Source: Actinomycetospora succinea
Lineage (GTDB): Bacteria; Actinomycetota; Actinomycetes; Mycobacteriales; Pseudonocardiaceae
Assembly (NCBI RefSeq): GCF_004363095.1
Contig: NZ_SNYO01000007.1
Span: 124,001-188,000, forward strand
DNA length: 64,000 nt
Direction of reading: 5' to 3'
Every line of letters begins with the position of its first letter. Position 1 is the first letter of the stretch. The translations under genes were made by a program, and so were the position numbers. Positions 1 to 8,587 of the stretch are shown piece after piece. Under the pieces are notes generated by a model. That model saw only the letters and a list, made by a program, of their open reading frames with translations, did no database searches and was not told where the DNA came from.

Positions 1-562
1 CGGTCGGACCCGCGGCGTTGGACCCCTGGCTGATCGAGCTGCCGTGGTGCACCCACACCGGCCGGTCGCCCGACGGTTCGGGGCTCACCGGGGCGTCGGC
101 ACGCAGCGCGACGAGCTCGGTCGGCTCCTGGTGGGGCAGCCAGACCTCGAGCCGCTTCTCCCGCGGCGGCAGCCCCGCGAACCGGATCGTGGCGACCGGC
201 CCGTCGTGGGTCTCGGCCTCGCCCGTGGCGAGGTCGAGGACGACGGCGCGGCCGCCGCTCGAGTGCTGCTGGTCGGTGGGGACGCCGTCGACGAGCAGGT
301 CGAAGCGCCCGTCGGGACGCGGCGGCATGCCCCGGAACGACGTGGTGGTGCGGTGGGCGTCGATCTCGACGACGGTGGCCGTCGTCCGCAGCACCAGCCG
401 GACCCCCGCCGGGCACGACTCGGCGCCGAGGACCTGCGCCTCCGCGCGCGCCCGTGCCGCCGCGGGCAGGCGGTGCGGTCGGACCCCGCGATCGGTGGCC
501 TCCAGCTCGACCGCGCCGCGCACGAGCTCGGCGGTGATCGGCACGGCGGTCAGGTCAGGCAC
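1..562 (-). CDS. SGNH/GDSL-type hydrolase, C-terminus cut by window edge
   Basis: The frame read leftwards from a GTG at 562 stays open to base 1, so 187 residues are visible and the rest lies outside. The visible part is a beta-rich N-terminal domain followed by a block reading WVHHGSSISQG near residue 175. This resembles block I of SGNH hydrolases in the variant where the nucleophile Ser sits in G-S-S instead of G-D-S. The family hydrolyses esters. The catalytic Asp/His block would be beyond the edge and cannot be checked. The start overlaps the stop of the TetR remnant by 13 bp. Family level only; the substrate is unknown. Confidence 0.65.
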   Translation of the reverse strand, partial: MPDLTAVPITAELVRGAVELEATDRGVRPHRLPAAARARAEAQVLGAESCPAGVRLVLRTTATVVEIDAHRTTTSFRGMPPRPDGRFDLLVDGVPTDQQHSSGGRAVVLDLATGEAETHDGPVATIRFAGLPPREKRLEVWLPHQEPTELVALRADAPVSPEPSGDRPVWVHHGSSISQGSNAAGPT

Positions 563-933
563 GGCGGCGTCCCCTCCAGGACGGTGTCGAGGGCGTCGAG
601 CACCCAGGTCCAGCTCTGCTCGGATCCGGGCTCGCTGTGGCTGAACCCGCCGGCGAGCTCGAGGTTCACGAAGCCCCGGAAGGTGCTGCCCAGCAGGCGC
701 ACCGCGTGGGCCTCGTCGGGCTCGGGCAGGCCGTAGCCGCGCAGCACCGCCCGGATCATGCGGGTGTGCCGGGGCCCGGCGCTCGCGGCGGCGTCGGCCG
801 GGTCGAGCCGGTACTCGCCGGCGGCGTAGCGGCCGGGGTGGTCGCGGGCGTACTCCCGGTAGACGTCACCCAACGCCACGAGGGCGTCCCGGCCGGCCCG
901 TCCGGCCAGGGCCGCCGCGCCGAGATCGGCCAT
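550..933 (-). pseudogene. TetR-family regulator remnant (C-terminal WHG-type ligand domain only)
   Basis: The readable 127 residues match the C-terminal half of TetR/AcrR regulators of the WHG type: a Y-REYA-HPGRY segment near residue 40, and near the end an LGSTFRGFVNLELAGGF segment followed by a final helix. The N-terminal helix-turn-helix needed for DNA binding is absent. Upstream the frame runs only about 30 bp further before the end of the VOC gene, so there is no room for it. The in-frame ATG at 933 is mid-domain and has no ribosome site. The sequence at 955-985 is less GC-rich than its surroundings and may mark the deletion joint. A short ligand-binding protein that is still expressed cannot be excluded. 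Confidence 0.6.
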
Positions 934-986
934 CTCGGCCAGCGCCAGCCGACATGGGAAAGGAGGGTAATGCCCGTAGCCAGGAG

Positions 987-1388
987 CTAGGGCGTGGGCT
1001 GGACCACGGAGATCACCTGGCCGTCCGGGTCGCGGAACCAGGCGATGAGCACGTCCCCGAAGTCGGCGATGCCCCGCTCGTCGGTCCGCCACGGCGGCTC
1101 GCCGTCCATGGACTCCAGGACGACGCCGCGCTCCCGCAGGTCGGCGACGGTCCCGGGGAGGTCGTGCGTCCGGAACGACGCCAGGGGCCACCCCGCCTGC
1201 CCGGCATAGCCGGCGTCGCTCATCAGGTAGAGGAGCGTGCCGCCCCCGGCCCGCAGGACGGTGCCGCCGCCCGGCACCGGCTCGCCGGCGAGGCCGAGGG
1301 TCTCCTCGTAGAACGCCCGGGAGCGGGCCATGTCCGACACCGGGACGACGGTGGCGACCGCCAGGTCGGCGGGGGAGGTCGAGGTCAC
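987..1388 (-). CDS. VOC-family (glyoxalase/bleomycin-resistance fold) protein
   Basis: The 133-residue protein has the paired beta-alpha-beta-beta-beta modules of the vicinal oxygen chelate superfamily. Module one contains VPVSDMARSRAFYEETLGL (about 16-34). Module two ends in AWFRDPDGQVISVVQ (about 115-129), the usual place of a metal-binding Glu or substrate contact. Members include dioxygenases, lyases and binding proteins, so the substrate is not predictable. The start is the GTG at 1386-1388. Only a short gap separates its stop from the TetR remnant, suggesting the two once formed a regulator/target pair. Confidence 0.75.
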   Translation of the reverse strand: MTSTSPADLAVATVVPVSDMARSRAFYEETLGLAGEPVPGGGTVLRAGGGTLLYLMSDAGYAGQAGWPLASFRTHDLPGTVADLRERGVVLESMDGEPPWRTDERGIADFGDVLIAWFRDPDGQVISVVQPTP

Positions 1389-1440
1389 GCCTGCGATCCT
1401 GGAAGAGGACTGACGAGTATGTCAATCGAACCATCGCCGG

Positions 1441-2436
1441 TCAGTTGCCGACGCCGAGGCTCGCCATGAACGCCGCCGGATAGCGGTCGCCGCGTGCCGA
1501 GCCCGCCGGGACGGCCTGCTCGATCCGGGCGAGGTCGTCCGCGCCGAGCGTCAGGTCCGCCGCCGGCAGCGCCTCGTCCAGGCGGGCCCGCGTGCGGGCG
1601 CCCACGAGCGGCACGATGTCGTCGCCCCGGGCGGCCACCCAGGCGAGCGCGAGCTGGGCGACGGTGCAGCTCCGCGCGGCCGCGACCTCGCGCAGCGCCT
1701 CGACGAGGGCGAGGTTGTGCTCGACGTTGCCGGCCGCGAAGCGCGGCGTGGCGCTGCGGACGTCGCCCGGCGCGGTGTGCCCGGCGGTCCAGTGGCCCGA
1801 GATGAGGCCGCGCCCCAGGACGCCGTACGCGGTGAGCCCGATGCCCAGCTCGCGCAGGGTCGGCAGGACGTCGGCCTCCACCGCGCGGGACAGCAACGAG
1901 TACTCGATCTGCAGGTCGCTGATCGGGTGCACGGCGTGGGCGCGGCGGATGGTGGCCGCGTCGACCTCGGAGAGACCGACGTGCCGCACGTGGCCGGCGT
2001 CGATCATCTCGGCGATCGCGCCGACGGTGTCCTCGATCGGCACCGCGGGGTCGAGCCGGGCGGGGCGGTAGACGTCGACGTGGTCGGTGCCGAGCCGCGT
2101 CAGCGAGTAGGCGAGGAAGTTCTTGACCGCCTCCGGGCGGTTGTCCTGGCCGCTGAAGACATGGCCCGGACCCCGCAACGCCCCGAACTTGACGCTCAGG
2201 GTGTAGCTGTCGCGGTCCCGGCCGCGCAGGGCCTCGCCGAGCAGCATCTCGTTGTGGCCCATGGCGTAGAAGTCGCCGGTGTCGATCAGCGTGACCCCGG
2301 CGTCCAGCGCGGCGTGCACCGTCGCGATCGCCTCCGCGCGGTCGGGCTCGCCGTAGGCCCCGCCCGACATGCCCATCGCGCCCAGGCCCAGCGCGGAGAC
2401 GGTCGGCCCGGTGCTGCCCAGTCGTCGCGTCCGCAT
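1441..2436 (-). CDS. Aldo/keto reductase
   Basis: This is a 331-residue NADPH-dependent oxidoreductase of the AKR superfamily with a TIM-barrel fold. Visible signatures are LGLGAMGMSGGAYG near the start, GVTLIDTGDFYAMGHNE (catalytic Asp and Tyr, about 48-64), a Lys in TLSVKFGALR, and a VPLVGARTRARLDEAL cofactor-binding stretch near the C-terminus. The usual catalytic His position reads DVYRPARLDP instead of xxxHRxD, as in a subset of actinobacterial members. The ATG at 2436 has an AGGAGGA ribosome site just upstream. It is divergent from the XRE regulator gene, a common arrangement in which the regulator controls the reductase. Confidence 0.88.
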   Translation of the reverse strand: MRTRRLGSTGPTVSALGLGAMGMSGGAYGEPDRAEAIATVHAALDAGVTLIDTGDFYAMGHNEMLLGEALRGRDRDSYTLSVKFGALRGPGHVFSGQDNRPEAVKNFLAYSLTRLGTDHVDVYRPARLDPAVPIEDTVGAIAEMIDAGHVRHVGLSEVDAATIRRAHAVHPISDLQIEYSLLSRAVEADVLPTLRELGIGLTAYGVLGRGLISGHWTAGHTAPGDVRSATPRFAAGNVEHNLALVEALREVAAARSCTVAQLALAWVAARGDDIVPLVGARTRARLDEALPAADLTLGADDLARIEQAVPAGSARGDRYPAAFMASLGVGN

Positions 2437-2516
2437 GGCGTCCTCCTCATGCTCGGTGATCACTGGGACCCACCGTGCGCCCACGCCGACCGGCCCGGGA
2501 GAGGAGCGTTCATCGT

Positions 2517-2531
2517 GGGAGAGGCTCTCCC
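2517..2531. promoter_or_regulatory. Palindrome in the reductase/XRE divergent promoter region
   Basis: GGGAGAG-G-CTCTCCC is a perfect 7-1-7 inverted repeat 36 bp before the XRE start and 81 bp from the reductase start. Its place in the only shared intergenic region makes it a candidate operator for the XRE protein. Binding is inferred, not shown. Confidence 0.4.
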
Positions 2532-2566
2532 TGGATCGCCCGCCGCGCCGGGGGGATCGTCGGGTC

Positions 2567-3409
2567 ATGCAGCGCGACGAGCTGGCCGACTTCCTGCGTC
2601 GGCGCCGGCAGGGCATCCGCCCGGCCGAGGTCGGTCTCGCCGACGGGCCGCGGCGGCGCACCGCCGGCCTGCGCCGCGAGGAGGTGGCGATGCTCGCCGG
2701 CATGTCGACCGACTACGTCGTCCGCCTCGAGCAGGGCCGCGGCAGCCAGCCGTCGACCCAGCTGCTCGCCGCGCTCGCCCGCGCGCTGCGCCTCTCCGAG
2801 GACGAGCGCGCCCACCTGTTCCACCTCGCGGGCCACCCCGCGCCGCCCGCCGAGGGCACCGCCCGCCTCGCCCGGGCCGGCCTGGTGCGCCTGCTCGACC
2901 TGCTCGACACCCCGGCGATGGTCCTGTCGGACCTGGGCGAGGTCCTCGCCCAGAACCGCTCCTCGGTCCTCGTGGCCGGCGACCACACGGGCGCTTCCGG
3001 CGACCGGCGCTACCTCGCGTACCGCTGGTTCACCGAGCCGTCCGCCCGCGCGTCCCATGCGCCCGAGGAGGTCGAGCGGCACTCGCGGGAGCTCGTCGCC
3101 GACCTGCGCGCCACCGCCGGCCGGCGCTCCGGCGACCCGGTCGTGACCGGGCTCGTCGCGCGCCTGCAGGCCGCGAGCGCCGAGTTCCGCCGGCGCTGGT
3201 CCGAGCACGAGGTCGCCGTACGGCGTGCGGACCGCAAGACGCTCGCGCACCCGCGGGTGGGCGCGCTGGTGATGGACTGCGAAACGCTCGTCACCCCCGA
3301 CCAGCGCCAGCAGATGGTCGTGCTCACCCCGGCGGACGCCGAGACCCGCGAGCGCCTCGACCTCCTGCGCGTCCTCGGGCTCGAGGAGTTCCCGGTGGCC
3401 GCGGACTAG
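2567..3409 (+). CDS. XRE-family regulator with MmyB-like C-terminal domain
   Basis: The 280-residue protein has an N-terminal helix-turn-helix (about 8-75; motif MLAGMSTDYVVRLEQGRG) preceded by the RRTAGLRREEVA segment typical of this family. A C-terminal MmyB ligand-binding-like domain (about 100-270) contains MVLSDLGEVLAQN and a late ALVMDCETLVTPDQRQQMVVL segment. Such regulators commonly control a neighbouring short-chain or aldo/keto reductase. The start is the ATG at 2567. Its TAG overlaps the TAG of the convergent acetoacetyl-CoA synthetase gene inside one CTAG palindrome. Confidence 0.88.
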   Translation: MQRDELADFLRRRRQGIRPAEVGLADGPRRRTAGLRREEVAMLAGMSTDYVVRLEQGRGSQPSTQLLAALARALRLSEDERAHLFHLAGHPAPPAEGTARLARAGLVRLLDLLDTPAMVLSDLGEVLAQNRSSVLVAGDHTGASGDRRYLAYRWFTEPSARASHAPEEVERHSRELVADLRATAGRRSGDPVVTGLVARLQAASAEFRRRWSEHEVAVRRADRKTLAHPRVGALVMDCETLVTPDQRQQMVVLTPADAETRERLDLLRVLGLEEFPVAAD

Positions 3410-5349
3410 GGGCGGGTTCGGTAGGCGTCCACGAACGCCGGCACGGCGTCCGCCCCGCGCACCGCGTCCGGGCTGATCACCTCGTCGACCGCGCGGCCGC
3501 GCAGCACCTGCTTGACCGGGCGTTCGAGCTTCTTGCCGGTCAGCGTGCGCGGCACGGCCGGGACGGCCGCGACGAGGTCGGGCACGTGCCGCGGTGAGAG
3601 GTTGCGGCGCAGCCCGCCGGCGATCCGGGCGCGCAGGTCGTCGTCCAGCTCGGCGCCGTCGGTGAGCTCGACGAACAGCAGCAGCTCGCCCGAGCCGCCC
3701 TCGTCGTCCTCGAGGTGCACGACCAGCGAGTCGGCGACCTCGGGCATGTCCTCGACGACGTCGTAGAACTCGGCGGTGCCCAGCCGCACGCCGCCCCGGT
3801 TGAGCGTCGCGTCGGAGCGCCCGGTGATCACGCAGCTGCCGCGGTCGGTGAACCGCACCCAGTCCCCGTGCCGCCAGACGCCGGGGAACGTGTCGAAGTA
3901 GGCCTCGCGGTAGCGATCGCCGTCCGGGTCGTTCCAGAAGCCGACCGGCATCGACGGCATCGGCGCCCGCACGACGAGCTCCCCGAGCTGCTCGACGACG
4001 GGGTGGCCGTCCTCGTCGAACGCGGCGACGTCGTGGCCGAGCCCGGGCCCGGCCATCTCGCCGCGGTACACCGGCTGCCAGGGCCCGCCGCCGACGAACC
4101 CGCTGCACACGTCGGTCCCGCCGCTGAACGGATTGAGGATGAGGTCGGGGCCGAGGTGGGAGTAGACGTAGTCGAACGCCTCGGGCGGCAGCGGCGCCCC
4201 GGTCGTCCCCAGCTGGCGCAGCTCGGGCCAGCGCGGCGGGACGATGCCCTCCTTGCGGCAGGACGTCAGGTACCCCGGGCTCGCGCCCAGCAGCGCGACC
4301 CCGGTCTCGGCCGCGAGCCGCCACTGCGCCCCGAGGTCCGGCCACAGCGGGTTCCCGTCGAGCAGCACGACGGCGCCGCGGTGCAGCAGCACCGAGATCG
4401 TGATGTTCCACATCGCCCAGGCGGTGGTGGTGAACCACAGCGTCCGGTCGCCGGGGTGGATGTCGAAGTGCAGGCCGAACAGTCGCAGGTGCTCGAGCAG
4501 GATGCCGCCGTGCCCGTGGACGATGGCCTTCGGCAGCCCCGTGGTGCCCGACGAGAACAGCACGTAGAGCGGGTGGTCGAACGGGAGGTCGGCGAACTCC
4601 AGCGGGCCCGGCTCGGCGAGCAGCTCGTTCCACGTCATCGCGTCCGGCACCGGGTGCGGCCCGTAGTCCAGGCCGACGACGTGGCGCACGCTCGGGAGGC
4701 CCGCGCGGATCGTCGCCAGCTCCTCGCGCTGGTCGATCTCCTTGGCGCCGTAGGTGTACGACGCCACGGCGAGCAGCACCGTCGGCTCGAGCTGGCCGAG
4801 CCGGTCGACGACGCTGCGGGCGCCGAACTCCGGCGCGCACGCCGCCCAGATCGCCCCCAGGCTCGCCGCGGCCAGGAACACGACGATCGTCTCCGGGACG
4901 TGCGGCAGGTACCCGACGACCCGGTCGCCCTCCTGCACGCCGAGCCGCTGCAGCCCGGCGCGGGCGCGCCCGACCTGGTCGCGCAGCTCGCCGTACGTCA
5001 GCTCCTGCGGCTCCCGGGTCTGGGAGCGGGCGATGATCGCCGTCCGGTCGGTGTCCTCGTCGGTGCCGAGCATGTGCGCGGCGTAGTTCACCCGCGCCCC
5101 CGGGAACCACTGCGCGCCCGGCATCTCCGACGACCCGAGCACCCGCTCGTAGGTCCCCGGCACCCCGTAGTGGTCCCAGATCGAGCCCCAGAACGCCTCC
5201 GGCTCGGCCACCGACCAGCGCCACAGGCTCCCGTAGTCGTCGAACTCCAGCCCGTGCGTCGACGCGAGGTACTCGCGGTAGGCGCCGAGCCCGGTGCCCT
5301 CGACCGGGCCGGGCGAGCGGAGCAGCGACGGTCCGTCGGGAGCGTTCAT
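3406..5349 (-). CDS. aacS: Acetoacetate--CoA ligase (acetoacetyl-CoA synthetase)
   Basis: This cytosolic enzyme activates acetoacetate with ATP and CoA to acetoacetyl-CoA (EC 6.2.1.16), feeding ketone bodies or leucine breakdown products into lipid or energy metabolism. At 647 residues it has the family length. Visible features are an N-terminal acyl-CoA synthetase extension (about 35-90), the AMP-binding motif YVLFSSGTTGLPKAIVHGHG (about 262-281), NPFSGGTDVCSGF, the adenylate hinge around WRHGDWVRFTDRG and the late LTGKKLERPVKQ segment with the acylation Lys. The start is the ATG at 5349. A 406-bp non-coding region containing an inverted repeat lies upstream. Confidence 0.9.
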   Translation of the reverse strand: MNAPDGPSLLRSPGPVEGTGLGAYREYLASTHGLEFDDYGSLWRWSVAEPEAFWGSIWDHYGVPGTYERVLGSSEMPGAQWFPGARVNYAAHMLGTDEDTDRTAIIARSQTREPQELTYGELRDQVGRARAGLQRLGVQEGDRVVGYLPHVPETIVVFLAAASLGAIWAACAPEFGARSVVDRLGQLEPTVLLAVASYTYGAKEIDQREELATIRAGLPSVRHVVGLDYGPHPVPDAMTWNELLAEPGPLEFADLPFDHPLYVLFSSGTTGLPKAIVHGHGGILLEHLRLFGLHFDIHPGDRTLWFTTTAWAMWNITISVLLHRGAVVLLDGNPLWPDLGAQWRLAAETGVALLGASPGYLTSCRKEGIVPPRWPELRQLGTTGAPLPPEAFDYVYSHLGPDLILNPFSGGTDVCSGFVGGGPWQPVYRGEMAGPGLGHDVAAFDEDGHPVVEQLGELVVRAPMPSMPVGFWNDPDGDRYREAYFDTFPGVWRHGDWVRFTDRGSCVITGRSDATLNRGGVRLGTAEFYDVVEDMPEVADSLVVHLEDDEGGSGELLLFVELTDGAELDDDLRARIAGGLRRNLSPRHVPDLVAAVPAVPRTLTGKKLERPVKQVLRGRAVDEVISPDAVRGADAVPAFVDAYRTRP

Positions 5350-5755
5350 GGATCGAGATGGTGCCGCGTCCCGCGCCGACGGCCTACCCGTCGGCCCGGA
5401 GGCTTCCCGGGACGCCCTGGCCGGCCCCGGGGAGACGGCGGGGTGGCAGGACCGGACAGGGTCACCTCACATCTCGCCGGAGTGCCCGCTCGTCGTTCGC
5501 AATCGGACGATCGGTTGCGTCCGATGGGACAGGAAGCGCACAGTCTGTCCAGCCTTGGCGGGTCCTTGCTCGGCCTCCTCGGTGAGGCCTCGGGGGTTGA
5601 CCGCACAGCGCCGGGGCCGAACGCGCCGTCACCGATGCCGCCGCCGCACCCGGCCACGGGCCGCCGCCCCCCGGCGGCCCGTCCACCGGGACGTGGCACA
5701 CCGTCGCCGCCTGCAGGGGAGCGCGGCGCCGGTGCGGCGTCGGTGACGGTGTGCT
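5350..5755. other. Non-coding stretch upstream of aacS
   Basis: This 406-bp interval between aacS and the flavin reductase gene, both on the minus strand, has no open frame with credible codon use or ribosome site. It holds an inverted repeat at 5502-5525 and presumably the aacS promoter. The half nearest 5600-5750 is featureless GC-rich sequence. Confidence 0.55.
5502..5525. promoter_or_regulatory. Inverted repeat upstream of aacS
   Basis: ATCGGAC and GTCCGAT form perfect 7-bp arms separated by 10 bp, 153 bp upstream of the aacS start. The arm spacing resembles operators of dimeric regulators such as TetR or GntR types. The regulator is unknown. Confidence 0.35.
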
Positions 5756-6976
5756 CTACGCCAGCGGCACCGCCGGGTCGGCGTGACGGCCGCGGTCGAA
5801 GGTCTCCTCCAGCCGCACGAGCCGGGCGATCGGGTCGGTGACGTCCCAGATGTTGACGTTCATCCCCGCCAGCACCCGCCCACCCGCGAGCCAGAACGCC
5901 ACGAACTCGCGTGAGGAGAGCTCCCCGCGCACCACGACCTCGTCGTACTCGCCGGGCGCGACGTAGCCGGTGTACTCCATGCCGAGGTCGTACTGGTCGG
6001 TGAAGAAGTAGGGCAGGTGGTCGTAGGCGGTCTCGTCGCCGAGCATCGCGCGCGCCGCGGCGGGGCCGCCGTTGCGCGCATTGTCCCAGTGCTCGACGCG
6101 CAGGTGCCGTTCGAACGCCGGGTACCAGAGGTTGGCGACGTCGCCGGCGGCGTGCACGTCCGGGTCGGAGGTGCGGTGGCGGGTGTCGACCACCACGCCG
6201 TTCGAGACCTCGAGCCCGGCCGCCTCGGCGAGGTCGGTGTTCGGGGTGATCCCGACGCCCACGACGACCGCGTCGGCGTCGATCTCGGTGCCGTCGGCCA
6301 GCCGGACGCCGGTGACCCGCCCGTCGCGCCCGGTGATCTCGGCGAGGTCGGTGTCGACGCGCAGGTCGACGCCGTGCTCGCGGTGCAGGGTCGCGAAGAC
6401 CTCGGCGATCTCGGGGCCGAGGACGCGCAGCAGCGGCAGCGGCGCTGACTCGACGACGGTGACCGCGACGTCGGCGATCCGTGCGGCGGCGGTGACCTCG
6501 AGGCCGATCCACCCGCCCCCGACCACGACGATCCGCGACGAGGACCGGATCGTGGCGGCGATCGTGTCGCTGTCGCCGAGGGTGCGCAGGTAGTGGACGC
6601 CGTCGAGGTCGGCGCCGGCGACGGGCAGCCGCCGCGGCGACGATCCGGTGGCGAGGAGCAGCTTGCGGTAGCCGACCCGCTCACCGTCGGCGAGGACGAC
6701 CTCGTGGGCGTCGCGGTCGATCGCCGCGGCCCGCGTCCCCGAGCGCAGCTCGACGCCGTGCTCGGCGTACCAGTCGGCGGTGTGCAGGTAGACGGCGTCG
6801 CGGTCCGCGTTGCCCTGCAGGTACTCCTTCGACAGCGGCGGGCGGTCGTAGGGCCGCTCCTGCTCCTCGCCGATCAGCACGACCCGTCCCGCAAAGCCGT
6901 CCTCGCGCAGGGTCTCCGCGGCCTTCGCCCCGGCCAGACCCGCACCGACGATGACATGGGTTCCCTCGTCCGCCAT
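5756..6976 (-). CDS. FAD-dependent NAD(P)H:ferredoxin/rubredoxin-type reductase
   Basis: The 406-residue flavoprotein would pass electrons from NAD(P)H to a small redox carrier such as a ferredoxin serving a P450 or oxygenase. The first dinucleotide fold VIVGAGLAGAKAAETLR is at about 7-23. A second NAD(P) fold IVVVGGGWIGLEV is at about 148-160. A late FAD contact reads DVHAAGDVANLW. A C-terminal reductase domain follows (about 325-400), as in rhodocoxin and putidaredoxin reductases. The ATG at 6976 was chosen because the dinucleotide fold begins six residues later. No ferredoxin or P450 gene is adjacent, so its partner is elsewhere. Confidence 0.88.
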   Translation of the reverse strand: MADEGTHVIVGAGLAGAKAAETLREDGFAGRVVLIGEEQERPYDRPPLSKEYLQGNADRDAVYLHTADWYAEHGVELRSGTRAAAIDRDAHEVVLADGERVGYRKLLLATGSSPRRLPVAGADLDGVHYLRTLGDSDTIAATIRSSSRIVVVGGGWIGLEVTAAARIADVAVTVVESAPLPLLRVLGPEIAEVFATLHREHGVDLRVDTDLAEITGRDGRVTGVRLADGTEIDADAVVVGVGITPNTDLAEAAGLEVSNGVVVDTRHRTSDPDVHAAGDVANLWYPAFERHLRVEHWDNARNGGPAAARAMLGDETAYDHLPYFFTDQYDLGMEYTGYVAPGEYDEVVVRGELSSREFVAFWLAGGRVLAGMNVNIWDVTDPIARLVRLEETFDRGRHADPAVPLA

Positions 6977-7108
6977 GGCGACGATGGTCGACCTCCCGGG
7001 CCGCGGCGACAATCCCGCGCGCGCCTCCCGGGAAGAGGCGGTCCCGCCGGCTCACGAGGTCGAACCGGCGGAACCTGGGTCAACGTTCGTCCGCGGACAT
7101 CCGGTCGA

Positions 7109-7133
7109 CCTGGCGCTGGCGATACCCGCCAGG
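7109..7133 (-). terminator. Hairpin after the GAF-ANTAR gene
   Basis: CCTGGCG and CGCCAGG pair with an 11-nt loop, 11 bp past the stop of the minus-strand GAF-ANTAR gene. No U-tract follows, as is usual in actinobacteria. A separate 10-bp palindrome, GTCCGCGGAC, lies at 7089-7098. Confidence 0.35.
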
Positions 7134-7143
7134 GCGATCGGGC

Positions 7144-7932
7144 CTAACGTCCGGCCGGACCCTCCGGCAGGTGATCGCGTCCGTTGCGCTTGCGCACCTC
7201 GTCGACGAGCCAGGTCGCGACCCCGACGAGCTTCATGTTCGTCTGCTGGGACGACTCGACGAGCATCGAGAACGCCTGCTCGGGCCCGACGCCGAAGCGC
7301 TCCATGAGGATGCCCTTGGCCTGCCCGATGACGTCGCGGCTGTCCAGCGCGACCGTCAGCCCGGCCACGCGCTTGGCCCCGTGCAGCGCCAGCGCGGCCT
7401 GCGCGGCGAAGAGCGCGCCGGCATCGGCGGACGACTCGTCGAACGCGTGGGGCGACGCGGCGTACAGGTTGAGGGCGCCGGCGCTGCCGCGGTCGGCGAA
7501 CAGCTGGAACGCCATCAACGACCGGAAGCCCCGCGCCAGGGCGGCGTCGGCGTAGCGCGGCCAGCGCTCCCGGGCGATCTCCATGTCGTCGACGACGCTG
7601 CGCTGCTCGGACCAGATCGACTCGAGGCAGGGGCCCTCGCGGATCTCGGTCTGCAGCTCGTCGAGCTCGCGGACGGCGTCGTTGCTGGGGGCGTACGCGT
7701 CGACCGTCCCGCCCCGCTCGACGAGCGAGACCCCGGCCTGCTCGACGTGCGGGATCGTGTGGATCGCGCCCCGCACGATGAGGCCGACCGTGTGCTCGAC
7801 GCTCTCCTGGGCCGGGCGGTCGACGAGGCCGCGCGCGGACTCGTCGAGGATGCGCGCCAGCATCGCGCCGTCGCGCTCCTCCTCGTCGGGCCGGCCGTCG
7901 GCGTGGCCCTCGCGCTCCGTCGTGGACGCCAT
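7144..7932 (-). CDS. GAF-ANTAR domain RNA-binding regulator
   Basis: The 262-residue protein joins a GAF sensory domain (about 40-185) to a C-terminal ANTAR domain (about 195-250; VIGQAKGILMERFGVGPEQA). ANTAR domains bind paired-hairpin RNAs and act as antiterminators; the GAF domain senses a small ligand or redox state. This architecture is abundant in actinobacteria. The ATG at 7932 was preferred over the GTG at 7968, which would add only 12 poorly conserved residues; neither has a strong ribosome site. The gene stands alone between a flavin reductase and stress-type small genes, so its target RNA is unknown. Confidence 0.85.
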   Translation of the reverse strand: MASTTEREGHADGRPDEEERDGAMLARILDESARGLVDRPAQESVEHTVGLIVRGAIHTIPHVEQAGVSLVERGGTVDAYAPSNDAVRELDELQTEIREGPCLESIWSEQRSVVDDMEIARERWPRYADAALARGFRSLMAFQLFADRGSAGALNLYAASPHAFDESSADAGALFAAQAALALHGAKRVAGLTVALDSRDVIGQAKGILMERFGVGPEQAFSMLVESSQQTNMKLVGVATWLVDEVRKRNGRDHLPEGPAGR

Positions 7933-7996
7933 GCGAGCAGGATTACCACGGAACGAACAGACCGACACTGACGATCAGGTCGACGCGGCGGCGTCC

Positions 7997-8254
7997 TCAG
8001 GCGCTGCGCAGCTGCCAGTCGGCGCGGTCGGAGAGGTCCTCCGGGTCGGGTCCGGTGCGCCAGGCGAGGTCGACGCCGGCGAAGCCCTGCGCGGCGACGA
8101 CACGGCGGAAGTCGGCGTAGCTGCGGCGACCCGGGGCGTCGGCGACCTCGTAGGCGTCGAGGACCCGGACGAGCATCCAGAGGGCGACGAAGCGCAGCTC
8201 CCACACCAGCGCGAGCCCCGCGAGCACCGCACCCAGCACGACGACGACCGTCAC
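7997..8254 (-). CDS. Small single-pass membrane protein of unknown function
   Basis: The 85-residue frame starts with a hydrophobic segment of about 22 residues (VTVVVVLGAVLAGLALVWEL), followed by a soluble polar tail of about 55 residues rich in Arg and Asp. I do not recognise the family. The GTG at 8254 sits five bases after GGGGAGG, which decides it over the more distant ATG at 8290. It lies just upstream of the GAF-ANTAR gene on the same strand. Confidence 0.55.
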   Translation of the reverse strand: MTVVVVLGAVLAGLALVWELRFVALWMLVRVLDAYEVADAPGRRSYADFRRVVAAQGFAGVDLAWRTGPDPEDLSDRADWQLRSA

Positions 8255-8320
8255 CACTGCCTCCCCACGACCCTGTGATGCACGCTGCATCGGTGCCGTG
8301 ACGGAGATCGTTACCGCGCG

Positions 8321-8361
8321 CGACGACGGCCCCGGATCGCCAGGATTCGGGGCCGTCGTCG
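8321..8361. terminator. Strong perfect hairpin terminator
   Basis: CGACGACGGCCCCG and CGGGGCCGTCGTCG form a perfect 14-bp stem with a 13-nt loop, directly after the stop of the CsbD gene (minus strand). It would end CsbD transcription before the downstream membrane-protein gene. Confidence 0.7.
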
Positions 8362-8377
8362 GGGGGCGGGGAGCCGC

Positions 8378-8587
8378 CTACTGGTGCTTCTTCTGGTCGG
8401 CGTCCTTCTTGTCCGCCTCGGCGCGGGCCTTCTGGGCCTCGGCCTCCTTCTGGCGGGCGGTGTCCTCGGCGTCGGCCTTTTTCTGCTGCTCCTTGCCCTC
8501 GCGGGCGACGTCGTCCTGGCCGGTGATGGCCCCGACGGCCTCCTTGGCGCGCCCCTTCAGGTCCTCGGCCGACGTGTTCTCACTCAT
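8378..8587 (-). CDS. CsbD-family stress protein
   Basis: The 69-residue, highly charged protein begins with the CsbD signature DLKGRAKEAVGAITGQDD (about 9-26) and continues as a Lys/Glu/Ala-rich helix to the end. CsbD proteins are small soluble general-stress proteins without a known biochemical activity. The ATG at 8587 is preceded by GGGAGACGACC. A strong hairpin follows the stop, so this looks like a monocistronic stress gene. Confidence 0.85.
   Translation of the reverse strand: MSENTSAEDLKGRAKEAVGAITGQDDVAREGKEQQKKADAEDTARQKEAEAQKARAEADKKDADQKKHQ

Noticed and set aside
3406-3409. CTAG shared by two convergent stop codons
   Set aside because: This is a neat overlap but common in compact genomes and has no functional implication by itself.
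1717-3597. Very long open frames antisense to clear genes here and in many other places
   Set aside because: In sequence near 75% GC, stop codons are rare in the antisense and shifted frames. These lack conserved motifs and ribosome sites and overlap confidently identified genes.
5294-5746. A plus-strand protein of 150 residues over the aacS upstream region
   Set aside because: Codon use and Arg/Pro/Ala-rich content are those of a shadow frame, and it overlaps the aacS start.
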